Part shown: piece by piece, positions 53,301 to 62,688 of the stretch
Numbering within the stretch: the stretch's first letter is position 1
Layout: each line of letters starts with the position of its first letter
DNA from: Flaveria trinervia
Lineage: Eukaryota > Streptophyta > Magnoliopsida > Asterales > Asteraceae
Reading direction: 5' to 3'
DNA: 64,000 nt
NCBI GenBank assembly: GCA_025506515.1
Contig: CM046452.1
Coordinates: forward strand, 105,882,551-105,946,550
Translations under genes and position numbers: made by a program
Notes under the pieces: model-generated
Told to the model about the DNA's origin: nothing
The model's input: the letters and a program-made list of their open reading frames with translations, nothing else
The model's database searches: none

Positions 53301-56300
53301 GGACTTTTAGGGGAGCAAGTAGACTAAGTAATGTTTGGCTTTCGTATTTTGGCATGTACTTTGCTTAGGTTGCCCATAGTCGTATTGAAATTTACAAATT
53401 TGATTCGAATTCGACAAAAAACTTCAAATCAAATTTGAATTTGAATTTGACAATAAGGATTTGTTTTCGTATTGTGATTTCCAAATTGAATCAAATTTCG
53501 AGTTTTTCAAAGTGTTTGTGGGTAAAACATAACCAAAAACAACTTCCCTACTTATAAACACCAGAAATTGTAAAAGAAAAACATTTGTAGGTCAGCCAAT
53601 TGTCCTGTTTGTTCTGACCAGTAAAGTTATGGCCTACATTCACCTGAACTATTTATGACATGTTTTGACCCGTAATGGAAGTAACATGATCCTACATTAA
53701 AAAAAGTCAAAGTTAACACTCACCATCATCCTTGTAAATAGTCAAAAGAAGACCGCATACTGTAACAGAAAGGCTACTAAGATATTTCCTTCAGGACAAT
53801 GAGACAATTCTTGCAGTGCATTTATCATGCCAACTCTTTGGTATGGAAAAGCTAGTCTTCCTTCAGAACCACCAATTACAGCCTTGACCACATTGACCAT
53901 TGACTCAATAGCATCAGGATTACTGACTTTAGACTTAAACATCGGACAATATCCAGTGCAGCAAGTCTTCTTGACTCATCAGCATGGCGGGCTTGTGACA
54001 ATACAACTGATAAAATCTCGACAGCATACTTACTTAAATCCAAGTTAACATGTCTCAATAGGACCCCAATAGATTCCAAAACAAGCTCAGGATTCCTCTT
54101 GAGCATTTTAAGAGATGAAGGGATAACAATGTTCTTGAAGTCTTCATGTGACAGATGAATATATAATGAATGAAAAGCTTCACAAAGGGCTTTAGTTGGT
54201 TTATCCTTCGCATTCAGAACCGATTGAACGTACATATCAAGGTATATCAGCTGTGTGATGCAGTAAAAAAAAAGAAAGTGAGAAATTGCAGTTAGAATGT
54301 TAGATGCGCATATGAGTTAGAGAGCATGAAAAATAAAAAAGGAATTTCAAGTTAAGGGTTCCAATGGTTGAAAGCTGCACAAAGTGTATTTCTAGTACAT
54401 AAAACCTTCCGAATCATTTTTTTAAAGCTTGCAATATAATAATTTAAATCATAGTTGTCAAAGTCGTAAGACACGGTCAAGGAACAAAGGGCACATGTGT
54501 CGACTAGGCATGAAGAAAACGAGCGATAATATATATATATACACACACACATAAAAGGCATAGAAAGTTAAAGATAATCAATGCCATTACATAATTGGAG
54601 TTAAAATCATATAACTAATGGCAAAAATTCAAAACTAATAACAAAATTCACAAAAATAACCATACTCATTGTTCATCATCACCAACCAAATAACTTAAAC
54701 CCAAAATATTAAATGAAAAATTATCTCGCCTAGTGTGAATGAGCCAAACACGTGGATTGCACTTTTATTCAACACTTGCATCTACATGAGGCGCCTTCTC
54801 GACTACTAAGAATTAAGTAAATGGTTTTTGTAAGAAAATAGACAAGAACTTGTTTCAAATCAGCGTGTAACATATATTTTTTTGTTTTGGCCCATTACCC
54901 AACCCACTCACCCGACCTTCCCTTTTAGCCACCTTTACTGCGTTCTTTTGGACGGAAGTGTTTTGTAGTCGAACCAACCCATTTCAACCCATACCAAAAA
55001 CTGTCTGCTTATAACCCATTACCAAACCACCAAACCGACCAATTTTGCCACCCCTACTCATGTGATATCAGCAGCAGCAACCATTTTTAACAGACTTGCC
55101 TTCCATTGTTCAAAGAGTGGTGCCTTTGAACTTGAATAATCCAGCATCACACGTAGCATTTCTGGACTGCTTTTATATGAGATCATTCCACTTTTTAGAA
55201 CCTCCATGTACAAACTGAAAATGCTAGGTGACTAAAACAAGAAAAAATGAAAACTAATAAGAGATAGTAAATTATGTATGCATTCATTGATAACTCTAAA
55301 GTCATAATTTCAAATCATTTACTTACTATATGCTGAATTTGGATTGTTTTTAACTCAAACGAAGCAACGTAAATAACGTAGATATAAAGTGAACAAGTCA
55401 GATGGGCCAACCTGGTTGTATTTTCCAAATTTTAGAATCCTAATGAATCCCTAAAACTATTGTATTTTTTTTATTCTATACATAATAAAAACTAACCATA
55501 ATACAAACAAGACTTCTATAATTGTGAAAATGAATATTTGTTTTTTAATCATTCAATGAGCATCATGTATTTCATAAAAACTGGGAGCAATTTTATCCTT
55601 ATGTAAAGACCACCTAATCCAATTTTCAGGGATTAAGATACATTTCAAACGTGAATGATTATCATAAGAGATTCCCAGCATATCAAAAGATACCCATTCT
55701 TGAGAATCCACACCTTTTGAAAGTCATCAAAAGTCTATTAAAGTGCATGGAACCTCCTAAAACATTGGTTTATTATCATTGTACAAATGCAGTTTATTAT
55801 TCTGATTAAAGCAAATTTTATTTACCATATGAACAAAAAAGGGTTAATACCCTGCCAGCCCAGCCCGCCTTGTCTCGACCAGTGTTTCAAATGAATCGTG
55901 ACTCGTTTGACCCGTTACCCCCCCCCCCCCCCCCCTCTTCCTATATGACACCAATAAAAATAATTAATCCCAGCAACAAACCTGTAAAAGTAGATGAATA
56001 AACGTTTTTCTGCAAGCCCTGCGTTCTCGAGAAGATGCTTGAATGCTAATTTGAAGACATGAAGCTTGTGCGGCAGCAACTCTACTGAATGCATTTTTTG
56101 ATATGGAGGTAAATTGGCTTTTACTAAGAAGCAGAGTCGACCATTTCATAAGTCTATAGCAGCCAACATGAGACTGAAGCTTTAACTGTTTTTCCATGGT
56201 CTGGACAAGATTTGCAGCAAATGTTTTCATAAATATAATCTGGTTTAAAGACTTTACAATTATATCATCCACGGCTTTCCTTGAACCTCGGTCATCATAA

Positions 56301-56905
56301 ATATATAATGTATTAAATAATAAATCCACCAGCTGTGATGCAGACTCGGACGACATCTCTGCAAAATCAAATTAAATAGCTGTTAGATAAAGTATATGTC
56401 AGATCAACAATTATTAGAGTAAAAGACTTCTTCACTAAACCAAATGAATGCAAATAGAATCAAACAAGTAAAATGATGAAATAAAACCACCCGACCGGGC
56501 ATGGGATTGGTTTTAGAACTTTTTGTAGGTTTGGCATGGGTATGGAATTAGGTGATAACCACCTGATGACCCGATTACTGAACCCCGTATCTAATATATT
56601 ACATAAACTAAAAACTATAATAAATAGCATGTTGCATTTTTAGAAACTTAGAATAATTACAGACTACACAGTTTTCGTAATCGGGTATGGGGACTGAGAT
56701 TACCACCCATTGTCATCCAGTAAAGCAAATATAATCAAATCCTTTCGGTTGTGTTTTACATACACTTCCCTCTTTCCGTACCTGTAGCATCAGTGAATTC
56801 TGTGAAATGTTTCAATGCATCTGCCCTTTTACCATGCTCCCGGTGTTTTTTAATGTTATCTGTAGCATCAGCAGCGGTAGCATTTTCTGAAGTAGAGTTC
56901 GCCAT
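21163..56905 (-). CDS. GCN1: GCN1 (ILITYHIA): HEAT-repeat activator of the GCN2 kinase
   Basis: Giant cytosolic ribosome-associated scaffold that carries the uncharged-tRNA or stalled-ribosome signal to GCN2, leading to eIF2alpha phosphorylation; in plants it also affects immunity and growth. I could place 59 coding exons across 35.7 kb, close to the roughly 60 known for Arabidopsis. Start: MANSTSENAT at 56905. Stop: after SDGSDDSEDDSASG at 21163. The protein is HEAT repeats throughout. The eEF3-like middle begins around exon 22, and the GCN2 RWD-binding region spans roughly exons 32-42. Summed coding length is 7881 nt; six single-base deletions are visible (about 53926, 53785, 49463, 40916, 35935 and 26320). 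Adding them gives 7887 nt, 2628 residues plus stop (Arabidopsis about 2700). Two introns use GC donors. Most introns are 80-1300 bp; intron 47 is 6.5 kb because of nested transposons. The family assignment is certain; whether the frameshifts are real is not. Confidence 0.96.
26421..26768 (+). other. Unassigned 115-codon open frame inside GCN1 intron 47
   Basis: An open frame with a basic, polar translation (VRWSEAVKKTPQLVKPEIIK near the start, then a KEGRRGNKYKRRSKIKRQP stretch). It has no ATG at its first codon (TTG), no motif I recognise, and its end overlaps the LINE 3' region. It could be a captured gene fragment, an old transposon gag-like piece, or chance. Confidence 0.25.
26725..26989 (-). 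mobile_element. RTE-type LINE relic, 3' end portion
   Basis: Read on the minus strand, this has the conserved 3' tail of plant RTE LINEs: GCAGCCTCTCTCTC...AGGGATAGAGGCAAGG, then TTTGCTTACATCTCACCCTC and a final GTGGGATTTACCGGGTATGA-like end. It joins the other portion (31781-32160) once the copia element and one AATAC copy are removed. SINEs can share this tail, so a SINE is the alternative for this half alone. Confidence 0.65.
26995..27260 (+). repeat. 5' LTR of the copia element, 3' end missing
   Basis: Matches the 3' LTR from TGTTAAGTTGTG to about GTTCTATT, then diverges into a GCCGCC-rich leader. The last roughly 55 bp of the LTR and the expected tRNA primer-binding site are absent, implying a deletion. 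A TATA-like AGTATAAATATATC lies inside. Confidence 0.9.
27401..28926 (+). pseudogene. Copia gag, protease and first part of integrase (broken)
   Basis: Gag starts at about 27401 (MMAHDGRTKIDKFDG, FWKMQIEDLL) and has a stop at about 27822; the frame continues through a serine/arginine-rich stretch to the zinc knuckle CWNCKEHGHFRSQC (C-x2-C-x4-H-x4-C). The protease motif reads WVMDSEASFHAT where D-S-G is expected, so the catalytic glycine is replaced. Further stops at about 28433 and 28700 interrupt the integrase region, which still shows the HHCC finger (WHQRLGHMS...CEPCVFGKKKK) and the first catalytic aspartate (HTDVFGP). It ends abruptly at the TTTAGGG repeats. Confidence 0.88.
28923..28982 (+). 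repeat. Interstitial telomere-type (TTTAGGG)n patch
   Basis: Eight head-to-tail heptamers (four perfect TTTAGGG, one TTTAGAG and three TTTAAGG) plus a partial TTTA. The patch sits exactly where the integrase reading frame loses its central segment: before it comes FLKNK, after it PSTPQQNGVAERMNR. About 50 codons, including the RSDNGGE-type second catalytic aspartate, are gone. This fits repair of a double-strand break with telomeric filler, though mis-joined templates could also explain it. Confidence 0.95.
28983..31290 (+). pseudogene. Copia integrase end, reverse transcriptase and RNase H (broken)
   Basis: After the integrase end (TPQQNGVAERMNR) a long open stretch from about 29115 to 31073 carries the linker GYGFDSMGYRLWDSKNKK, then reverse transcriptase: NKWLYRVKEDHNG, RLVAKGFQQKHGVDYSEIFA, DVKTAFLHGDL, SLYGLKQAPRQWY and the active-site YVDDMLIAG. 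RNase H follows with YSDADLGG and STTEAEYMA. At about 31050 the frame shifts; YCDNESVVKLAKN and TKHIHIRYHFIR continue in the next frame to a stop at about 31290. The catalytic residues of the reverse transcriptase core are present. Confidence 0.93.
31459..31775 (+). repeat. 3' LTR of the copia element
   Basis: 317 bp, TG...CA ends, preceded by a purine tract and followed by the AATAC target duplication. Contains the same TATA-like AGTATAAATATATC as the 5' LTR. Confidence 0.95.
31781..32160 (-). mobile_element. RTE-type LINE relic, reverse-transcriptase C-terminus
   Basis: The minus strand encodes the hallmark end of plant RTE polymerases: TNKVYSAKLGVA, then RMREGRLRWFGHVMR, and further on, in another frame, RGRPKL-like residues. 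Stops and shifts show it is an old relic. The 3' tail of the same element is at 26725-26989, beyond the copia insertion. Confidence 0.75.
32363..32540 (+). repeat. Duplicated 55-bp segment in GCN1 intron 47
   Basis: ACAATTTCTATTYTCCTATATAG...CATCAAAA...GTAAGTAGCTTATT occurs at about 32363-32420 and again at 32478-32540 with a few differences. Its origin is unclear. Confidence 0.7.
35073..35294 (+). repeat. Possible solo LTR or TRIM relic in a GCN1 intron
   Basis: Starts TGTTGTTTGG, contains TATAAATAGAGG and ends GTGCTAACA, much like a short copia LTR. No matching 5-bp duplication flanks these ends, so the limits are tentative. Confidence 0.3.
37113..37488 (+). mobile_element. Non-autonomous Helitron-like relic in GCN1 intron 34
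   Basis: Starts TCTAATAAAAGAGTAACTAT and ends with CCCGTCTAATACACGAG, then TTCACTAAAGCTAA followed by T. The start matches elements at 63001 and 63675; the end matches the one at 63553. The TC start, short CCCG/CGAG-type stem near the 3' end, CTRR terminus and following T are Helitron hallmarks. Confidence 0.7.
37627..38294 (+). mobile_element. Solo LTR in GCN1 intron 34
   Basis: A 668-bp segment beginning TGTTGGAACTTTG and ending TCATAACA (TG...CA). It is flanked by identical 5-bp repeats AGGAT at 37622-37626 and 38295-38299. Near the start it has GTGGGATTTGACCCACATTGG, a sequence style common at the start of copia LTRs. No internal retrotransposon genes remain, so it is best read as a solo LTR left by recombination. 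Confidence 0.82.
43768..43860. repeat. TATG/TATA-rich simple sequence in GCN1 intron 23
   Basis: Imperfect TATATG and CACACA units within a 1.3-kb intron. Any short frame here is an artefact. Confidence 0.7.
47089..47449 (+). repeat. Tandem duplication, about 180-bp unit, in GCN1 intron 17
   Basis: Two adjacent copies start at about 47089 and 47270 with TTTCATGATTTTTGAAAACA and share TTGGTTGACC and CCATATATTTACATCAAAG. They differ at a modest number of sites, so the duplication is old but not ancient. No coding content. Confidence 0.9.
47926..47944. repeat. Perfect short palindrome
   Basis: CATGAGGCG and its reverse complement CGCCTCATG separated by one base, inside a GGCG/CGCC-rich stretch of GCN1 intron 17. 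Probably part of an old inserted repeat. Confidence 0.6.
54525..54552. repeat. (TA)n(CA)n microsatellite in a GCN1 intron
   Basis: ATATATATATATATACACACACACAC-type compound dinucleotide run within the GC-donor intron 3. Confidence 0.85.
55918..55935. repeat. GCN1: Run of 18 C (18 G in the GCN1 transcript)
   Basis: An unbroken C18 tract on the + strand, 46 bp into GCN1 intron 2 from the exon 2 donor at 55981. The exact length is likely to be uncertain because homopolymers are hard to sequence. Confidence 0.9.
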
Positions 56906-57149
56906 AACTGCATAAAACATAAAGTCAGTAACTTACATAACGTAGTAATCTGTGAACAACCATAACAATCTGTGAAGAGGTAAAAATTAAACAACTTAAT
57001 TGATCAAATTTTACAAGCTGTGAACAAATCGACCGTCATCAGATACAGAAGTAACAACAGCAACAACTTAACCAGTGTGAAATAATCGGATGTGTGAGTT
57101 AATGTGTTGAAATGAAAGAAATAGAAGAGAATAATAACAGAAATTTTAC

Positions 57150-57320
57150 CAATATCGATGCTTGCACAGATAGAATTGGAATTCAGATCGAACGATTTCA
57201 GGCGTACGGTGGTGACGTTGAAGCGGCTGAGGAACCGATCGGAGTCGATTAGAACGGAGGTCGGAGGAGGTGTTGAGGTAGGGTTCTTCGCTTTAGAACC
57301 TCAGTGATACCTGTGGCTGT
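57150..57320 (-). other. GCN1: GCN1 5' untranslated first exon (approximate)
   Basis: A CT/AC-rich leader on the minus strand ends in a GTAAAA donor at 57149, and the next exon opens with an acceptor at 56908 just before the ATG at 56905. The 5' edge is a guess from base composition; no clear TATA box was seen. I see no recognisable GCN1 N-terminal residues in this exon. Confidence 0.5.
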
Positions 57321-57479
57321 GTGTGTTGGTGAGTGTGTGTGGTGAGTGTGTGAGATTAAGGTTCGGTACCCTGATTTGATTCGAGAGAATTGGGTTAGCC
57401 CATAAGAGCGTTAGCCCAGCCCCAGGTGACGTTTGTTAGTGTGTTCCTACTACTAGTAGGCCAGGAGCCCACTCTCAAG

Positions 57480-58374
57480 TGTGTTACATATAAATATAAA
57501 ACCAAACGAAATGTAGACGTATAAATATTAAACCACGTATATAAAATATAAGTCTTTAAAAACAATAATTTAGTTTATTTATGACCTGCACGTTCTAGCG
57601 GGCCGTTAAAGGGAGGGAAATAAGCGTAAACGTTAAGCCTCGTGCTCACGTTGTAATATATTAACTCGTAAAATTTAAATTGAAATGTAAAACGAATCAT
57701 TTGTAAAACATGAAAGGTATAGGAAACAAAATTGAAAATGAAATATTTAGGAGTTAAAATGTAAAATGTGTAAAAGTATTTGAGTTAAAAGTAAAAAAAA
57801 TGTTAAAGACTAAAAAAAACCAAAAAGTGAGTACAACCCATAAAGCTTAAGGAACAAAGTCACGAGCATCGATGCACAAAAAACTTGATAATTAGTATTA
57901 TACTGGTATTAAGTCACCCGTGTTGCAGCGGGCAGCTTAAAACCGTGTCAAGTAACATCAATGTTATATTAATATCAACGACTACCAATGCCGAAAAAAC
58001 TCGTATTAAAAAAGTTATAAAACCGATTGAAAAATAGAGTAAAAACGCTGAATCACGCACATGAAATATAAAACATTATAAACTAAGTTGATCTAAAACT
58101 CACGCGTCATGACGGAACCGGTAAAGGGAAAAAATAAATGTAACCACACACGCACATTGTGGTGTGTTAACTTGTAAAATTCATAAAACGAAAAATTACG
58201 ATATATGAAAATTAAAGGGAAAGTTGAAAGTGAAGAATTGTAGAGGTTAAACTGGAAAAATATGTAAATGTATTAGGGTTAAAATTAAAAATTTAAAAAT
58301 AAAAAACCAAATGTACAACTCATTAAACATAAGGTACAGCACTTGATGCGTGAAAAGATTAGTAATTTGTAATA
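57480..58374. repeat. Diverged dispersed repeat units A and B
   Basis: Two head-to-tail units of about 450 bp (A up to about 57905, B from about 57918 to 58374). Each has a GTTAACTTGTAAAATT-type word, a run of TTAAAATGTAAAA-like sequence and an ending close to CTTGATAATTAGTA. Unit B opens with CCCGTGTTGCAGCGGG, a potential hairpin. A third unit follows after the MULE at 59600. Non-coding; class uncertain. Confidence 0.6.
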
Positions 58375-59590
58375 AAGTGAATTGTCATTTTACCTCCCTA
58401 TGGTTTGTTCACGTTTGTCATTATCATCTAAAAATCTATTTTTGCATCTAGATCCTCATCGTTTAGAATTTGGTGCCATTTACATCCAACAAGTTAACCG
58501 TGTTAAAATTAAGGTTAAATAATTAACCTTTTAATGGGCATTTAAGTAATTTTGCTTTAAAAAACAAAACCCGGGTTTTGTTTTACGTAAGAAGCATGTT
58601 CATCATGTATACCTCGTTGTTCCATCGTTACATCACTGTTTGCCACAGCATGAATCATGCACACCACAATTGCCATTATAAATTACCATTACCATTATGA
58701 AATACATTGCATCAATTACGCTCTTGAGTACCATTTCTTGTGACTGCATCAACTATAATTTCAAATACTATTATATATTTGCAACAAAAGTAAATCCCAT
58801 TAGAAATCATTTCATGTACTGCATCAACCAAAAATTCCATGTAATTACTGACAATTGCGTCAATAGTTGAGACTAATAAAGACATGCTCAAAACTTCATA
58901 AGAATAGAAAACCTATATTGCATAAGATGTTAAAACATCAAACATCCACTACATTTAAACATAAATCAATTACAAAAATGATAGATAATGACACAAAACC
59001 AAGTGAGACCTATTTTCAGCCTCTTGTTTTTCCTTTCATGCTCATTGATTGAGATCAAAAGCCCCAGTATGATTTGGATGGAGCACCCAAGCTACAACCG
59101 ATAACAAATCCGAAATCGAATCTTTGAATATTGTTGAACAACATCGGCGGAACACCAGCATACCTATCAATTGCAGAGAACCATGGCAGGTGTCATTGAC
59201 CACATGAGAAAATAACCCGTGTCCGGAGGTGTTGACAAGTGTTGATGAACCACATCAGCTTGTGAAGCCTGACATGTCGACTCACACGTTGATTTCTCCT
59301 TTGCACAGGTTGACTTCTCCTCTAAACAGGTCGATTTCTCCCATTTCTCCCTTTAATCGTTGATATACATACAACTAAATTTGGGTTGCATATTGGGGGT
59401 TTTTGTTTTCTTTTTAAAAGGGTAATCTTGTAATTTTATAACTTTAACAGTTTAATTCTAACGGTGCTAACTTATTGGATGTAAATGGCACCCATTTTTA
59501 AACATTAGGGATCCATATGCAAAGAAAAATAAATTTGAATGATAATGACAAATGTGAACAAACCACGTGGAAGTAAACAACAATTCACTC
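58375..59590. mobile_element. Non-autonomous Mutator-like element (MULE) with long TIRs
   Basis: A 1216-bp element flanked by perfect 9-bp duplications TTTGTAATA (58366-58374 and 59591-59599). The terminal inverted repeats run for about 170 bp: left AAGTGAATTGTCATTTTACC..., right, reversed, GAGTGAATTGTTGTTTACTT..., both continuing through GTTTGTTCAC, TTGTCATTATCAT and TGCCATTTACATCCAA. The interior has no transposase; it includes three imperfect 22-bp units around TTGATTTCTCCTTTGCACAG (59288-59342). A minus-strand stretch (GFVIGCSLGAPSKSYWGF, near 59050-59120) could be a captured gene fragment. Confidence 0.9.
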
Positions 59591-59599
59591 TTTGTAATA

Positions 59600-60095
59600 T
59601 ATATAATTAGAAATAAGCTTCCCGCGTTGCAGCACACGTGTAAAACCATGCCAATAAAATAAATGTCACACCACCGCTAACGACCACCAACACTGAAGTC
59701 GTGGTGTGGTAATACGAAGAACTTAGACCAAAATGTAAAACATGGAAAAATATAACTAATTCGATCTAAGATCCGTGCATTGTGACGAACCTTTCAAGAG
59801 CGAAAAATAGACGTAAAAATATTGAACCACACAAGCACATTGTGTTGTTTTAACTTAGCAAATTTAGATTGAAACGTAAAGCGATACATAAAAATATTGA
59901 ATCACACGTGCATGTTGTGTCGTGTTAACTTGCAAAACTCAGAACGAAACGTAAACCGAAGATTTGCGAAATACGAACAATATAGAGGAATCAAGTTGAA
60001 ACTATAAATGTTGTGAGATTAAATTGCAAAAGATGAAGAGTTTAGGGTTAAAAGTAAAAAAAATAAATTTGAAAAGTTAAATTGTAAAATATAAA
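59600..60095. repeat. Diverged dispersed repeat unit C
   Basis: Resumes the repeat family of 57480-58374 just after the MULE: CCCGCGTTGCAGCACACG, an ATCTAAGATCCGTGCATTGTGACG block matching unit B, and two internal copies of a CACACAAGCACATTGTGT-type segment. It shows that the MULE landed between units B and C. Confidence 0.6.
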
Positions 60096-60461
60096 TAATT
60101 CCCCAGGCCCATCAAATAGATCTCGCAAAGCAGGCAGGGGGTCGGGCGGGTGGCAGGTTAGGACGAGTTTGGTGTCACACCCTGACCGACAGCGGAATAA
60201 TCGAGACGGACGAATGTGAAACGATTGTTCATAGCTCATGAAATTAAATAAGTTGAAAAAAATATTAAAAGTCATTTTTCATTGAATAATACTAGACAAT
60301 TATCTCATTACAATACAACAAATAATTAAACAACATAAGATATTTAATTAAAAATAAATCCAAGTTTTATACGAGCAAGAAGAATTCCTCAAGTACCAAT
60401 CCTGAAACATGTTAAAAAATAAATGGTCAATTTTAAAAGTTGATGAGTTTACATGGGTTAA

Positions 60462-60504
<43 letters not shown>

Positions 60505-62688
60505 AGATTTACAAGTAGCAATTCATGTCAATGGTTATGAGTATACAAGTTTATAGAACACATATAGCTACAATCAACCTTTGACCAAGATTAAGATTAC
60601 AAGATTATAACGATTAGCTAAGTGTACTTGGTTTCTATGATGAACAAGTCATATGTCATCAAGAGCCGGTAATACACCGGCTTTAGCACCAAATATGTTT
60701 GTCAGACCCATAGATCTGTTACGTCGTCATGCTAGCAATAGTTATGATTGAAATATATTTTCTTAAAAAATCTTTATAACTTTTATAAAACTTGTAACTT
60801 TATAATTTGATTATTTATTCAATAACTAAAATTCATAATTGCTAATAAACCATTATAAGTTTATTAAAATTCATTTTATAACTTTATAAGTTTTAATAAG
60901 TCGTTTCCATTTAGTTATTTATCGTAAAATGATTATAAACTTTTTAATTTTATGAAAATAATTATTTATAAATCAATGAATTATTATAAGTTGTTTAAAT
61001 GATAAATTAAACAAATCAATTCACAATATAGTTTAAACTACACGTATAATCTATATAATTCATTAATATAAATAAAATAAGTTAAATAAAAAATCATATC
61101 GTATTAAAGTTCAATTTTAGTTCGGGTTCGGGTTAACGACTTGAAAACGGCTATGTGTAACCATCATTTTGGTGATAAACACTATGGTAACTTGGATTAA
61201 CACTTAAACGTTCAAGAATCGGTGATGAAAATCGAAGCAAGCTATATTCCTAAATTGATTGACGAAGGCATTCAATAACTCATGAAAATCTCCTAATGAA
61301 TGAGGTTGTGAGGCGATGAATAAGTCTCGCAATTTTATCTAGAGTACGGAGAGCATGTTACAAATATCATGATATCCAATAAGGTCGCGAAGAACTAAAT
61401 TGATGTATCTTATGCTCACATGCTAGAGTAAGCATAAATCATGTTAGAATGTTTTTATGATACGAGAAGAATAACTAATTCTAAAAATTCAAGACATCCA
61501 ACTAAAAAAATGATAATTATTGTGTGTATAGGCAAAGTCACAATAAGTTTTCATTCAGTACAAAAAAGATATATATAATTTATGAACAACTTTATCAACT
61601 ACATAGTTGAATTTGATATTATCTAGCCTATTAAGGAGAACTGATTAGTTATATCTTATGTGCTGATTTATTATCATTCTAATTAAGCCAAGGTAGTTGT
61701 GTAATTGAGCTTAGCTACTCGTGAGATTGAATCGATAAAAAGCTTAATCAGTATGAAATAATATGGTTTGAAAAATTGTAATGTTATAATACTGGAGGAA
61801 GACAACGGGCCCGATGAAGGAGAGATTATTGGAGATTAAGCAGTGAAATAATTAGATTTATACTACACTTAAGTTAAATTAATCAAAAAGGCATATTTTT
61901 TATAGGTTTCGCATCTAAGGTTAGATGCGTATTAGCATTATATTTACTTTCTCCTATGTATGATGTTATATATAAAAATATATAATTAAAATATATAAAA
62001 AATAACTATAAAGCTATTAAAAATTAATAATTAAATAAAAGATGAGCCGCGTTTGAGTTTGAAAAGTATTTGACGAGCCGAGTTTAAACTTATAATAAAA
62101 CTCAAACAGTTCGAGATCGAGCTCATTTAAGTCACAATAAGCCGAGCTCGAGCCTATCCAGCTCGAGGCCATGCATAGGTTCATCAAGTTGGGTTGCTTT
62201 TAAATTGAAGCCCATAAAATATGACTAGCCTAGTTGAATGGGCTTTTGATAAGGCTAAAGGCGGGTGAGCTTCGGGTGCACAATAAAATATTTCCTTAAT
62301 AAAACATAGACGAGCCAATGTGTTTTAGATTAACTGGTTTAGGACGAGACACTTTATGACTTTCTAAAGTGGATGTCATTAGTTGGAGTCTCTCTAAGTG
62401 CAATATGTTCATAGTGGGTAAATGGTTTTACCATAGTGGGTCTTTAGGTGGTGGGTTTCCTTTGGAATGGTGGGCGAGCCAGGTCACCAGCGTAGTCTGT
62501 GTTCGCGGGCGTGATGACCTTTCCCCAATGGGTTTATCCGGGTGACCGGGCTTTAAAATTATTCGTTGACCGTTAAAAGAAAAATGGGAAAAATAGTTAC
62601 GAGGCCATCAATTAAAACATATGTTAGGGCAGTAAGATAGGAATCATGGTTATGTTGATGTCAATTATTCGTTGACTGTTAAAAGAAC
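60096..62688. other. Intergenic, repeat-rich
   Basis: No gene recognised. Holds a (CA)n(TA)n microsatellite at 60462-60504 and a GAGCTCGAGCC-rich repeat fragment at 62040-62170 that resembles one at 20770-20830. A direct repeat TTATTCGTTGACNGTTAAAAGAA occurs at about 62559 and 62665. The rest is AT-rich. Confidence 0.55.
60462..60504. repeat. (CA)n(TA)n compound microsatellite
   Basis: About 11 CA units followed by about 10 TA units. Confidence 0.95.

Larger units (their letters stand above)
48183..56905 (-). other. GCN1: GCN1 coding exons 1-17 (N-terminal third)
   Basis: Exons in gene order: 56782-56907 (ATG at 56905), 55982-56358, 55100-55231, 53724-54250, 52631-52815, 52077-52203, 51912-51985, 51342-51418, 51182-51218, 50916-51079, 50642-50825, 50430-50507, 49452-49570, 49314-49373, 49043-49168, 48847-48946, 48183-48352. 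Landmarks: IYDDRGSRKAVDDIIVKSL, SSLKMLKRNPELVLESIGV, GGSEGRLAFPYQRVGM, VEVLVKALMIISSG, IFNTPEGMLSTEQGVY and the lysine-rich linker GKKDTGKITKKP-DKQKTSKEEAREI. Introns 3 (after 55100) and 16 (after 48847) start with GC. Exon 4 has two one-base deletions and exon 13 one, each shown by conserved sequence continuing in the next frame. The first 42 residues differ from the usual GCN1 N-terminus. Confidence 0.9.

Noticed and set aside
21163..56905. GCN1 as several separate HEAT-repeat genes
   Set aside because: All 59 coding exons follow the family order without gaps or repeats, and splice phases join correctly; it is one gene.
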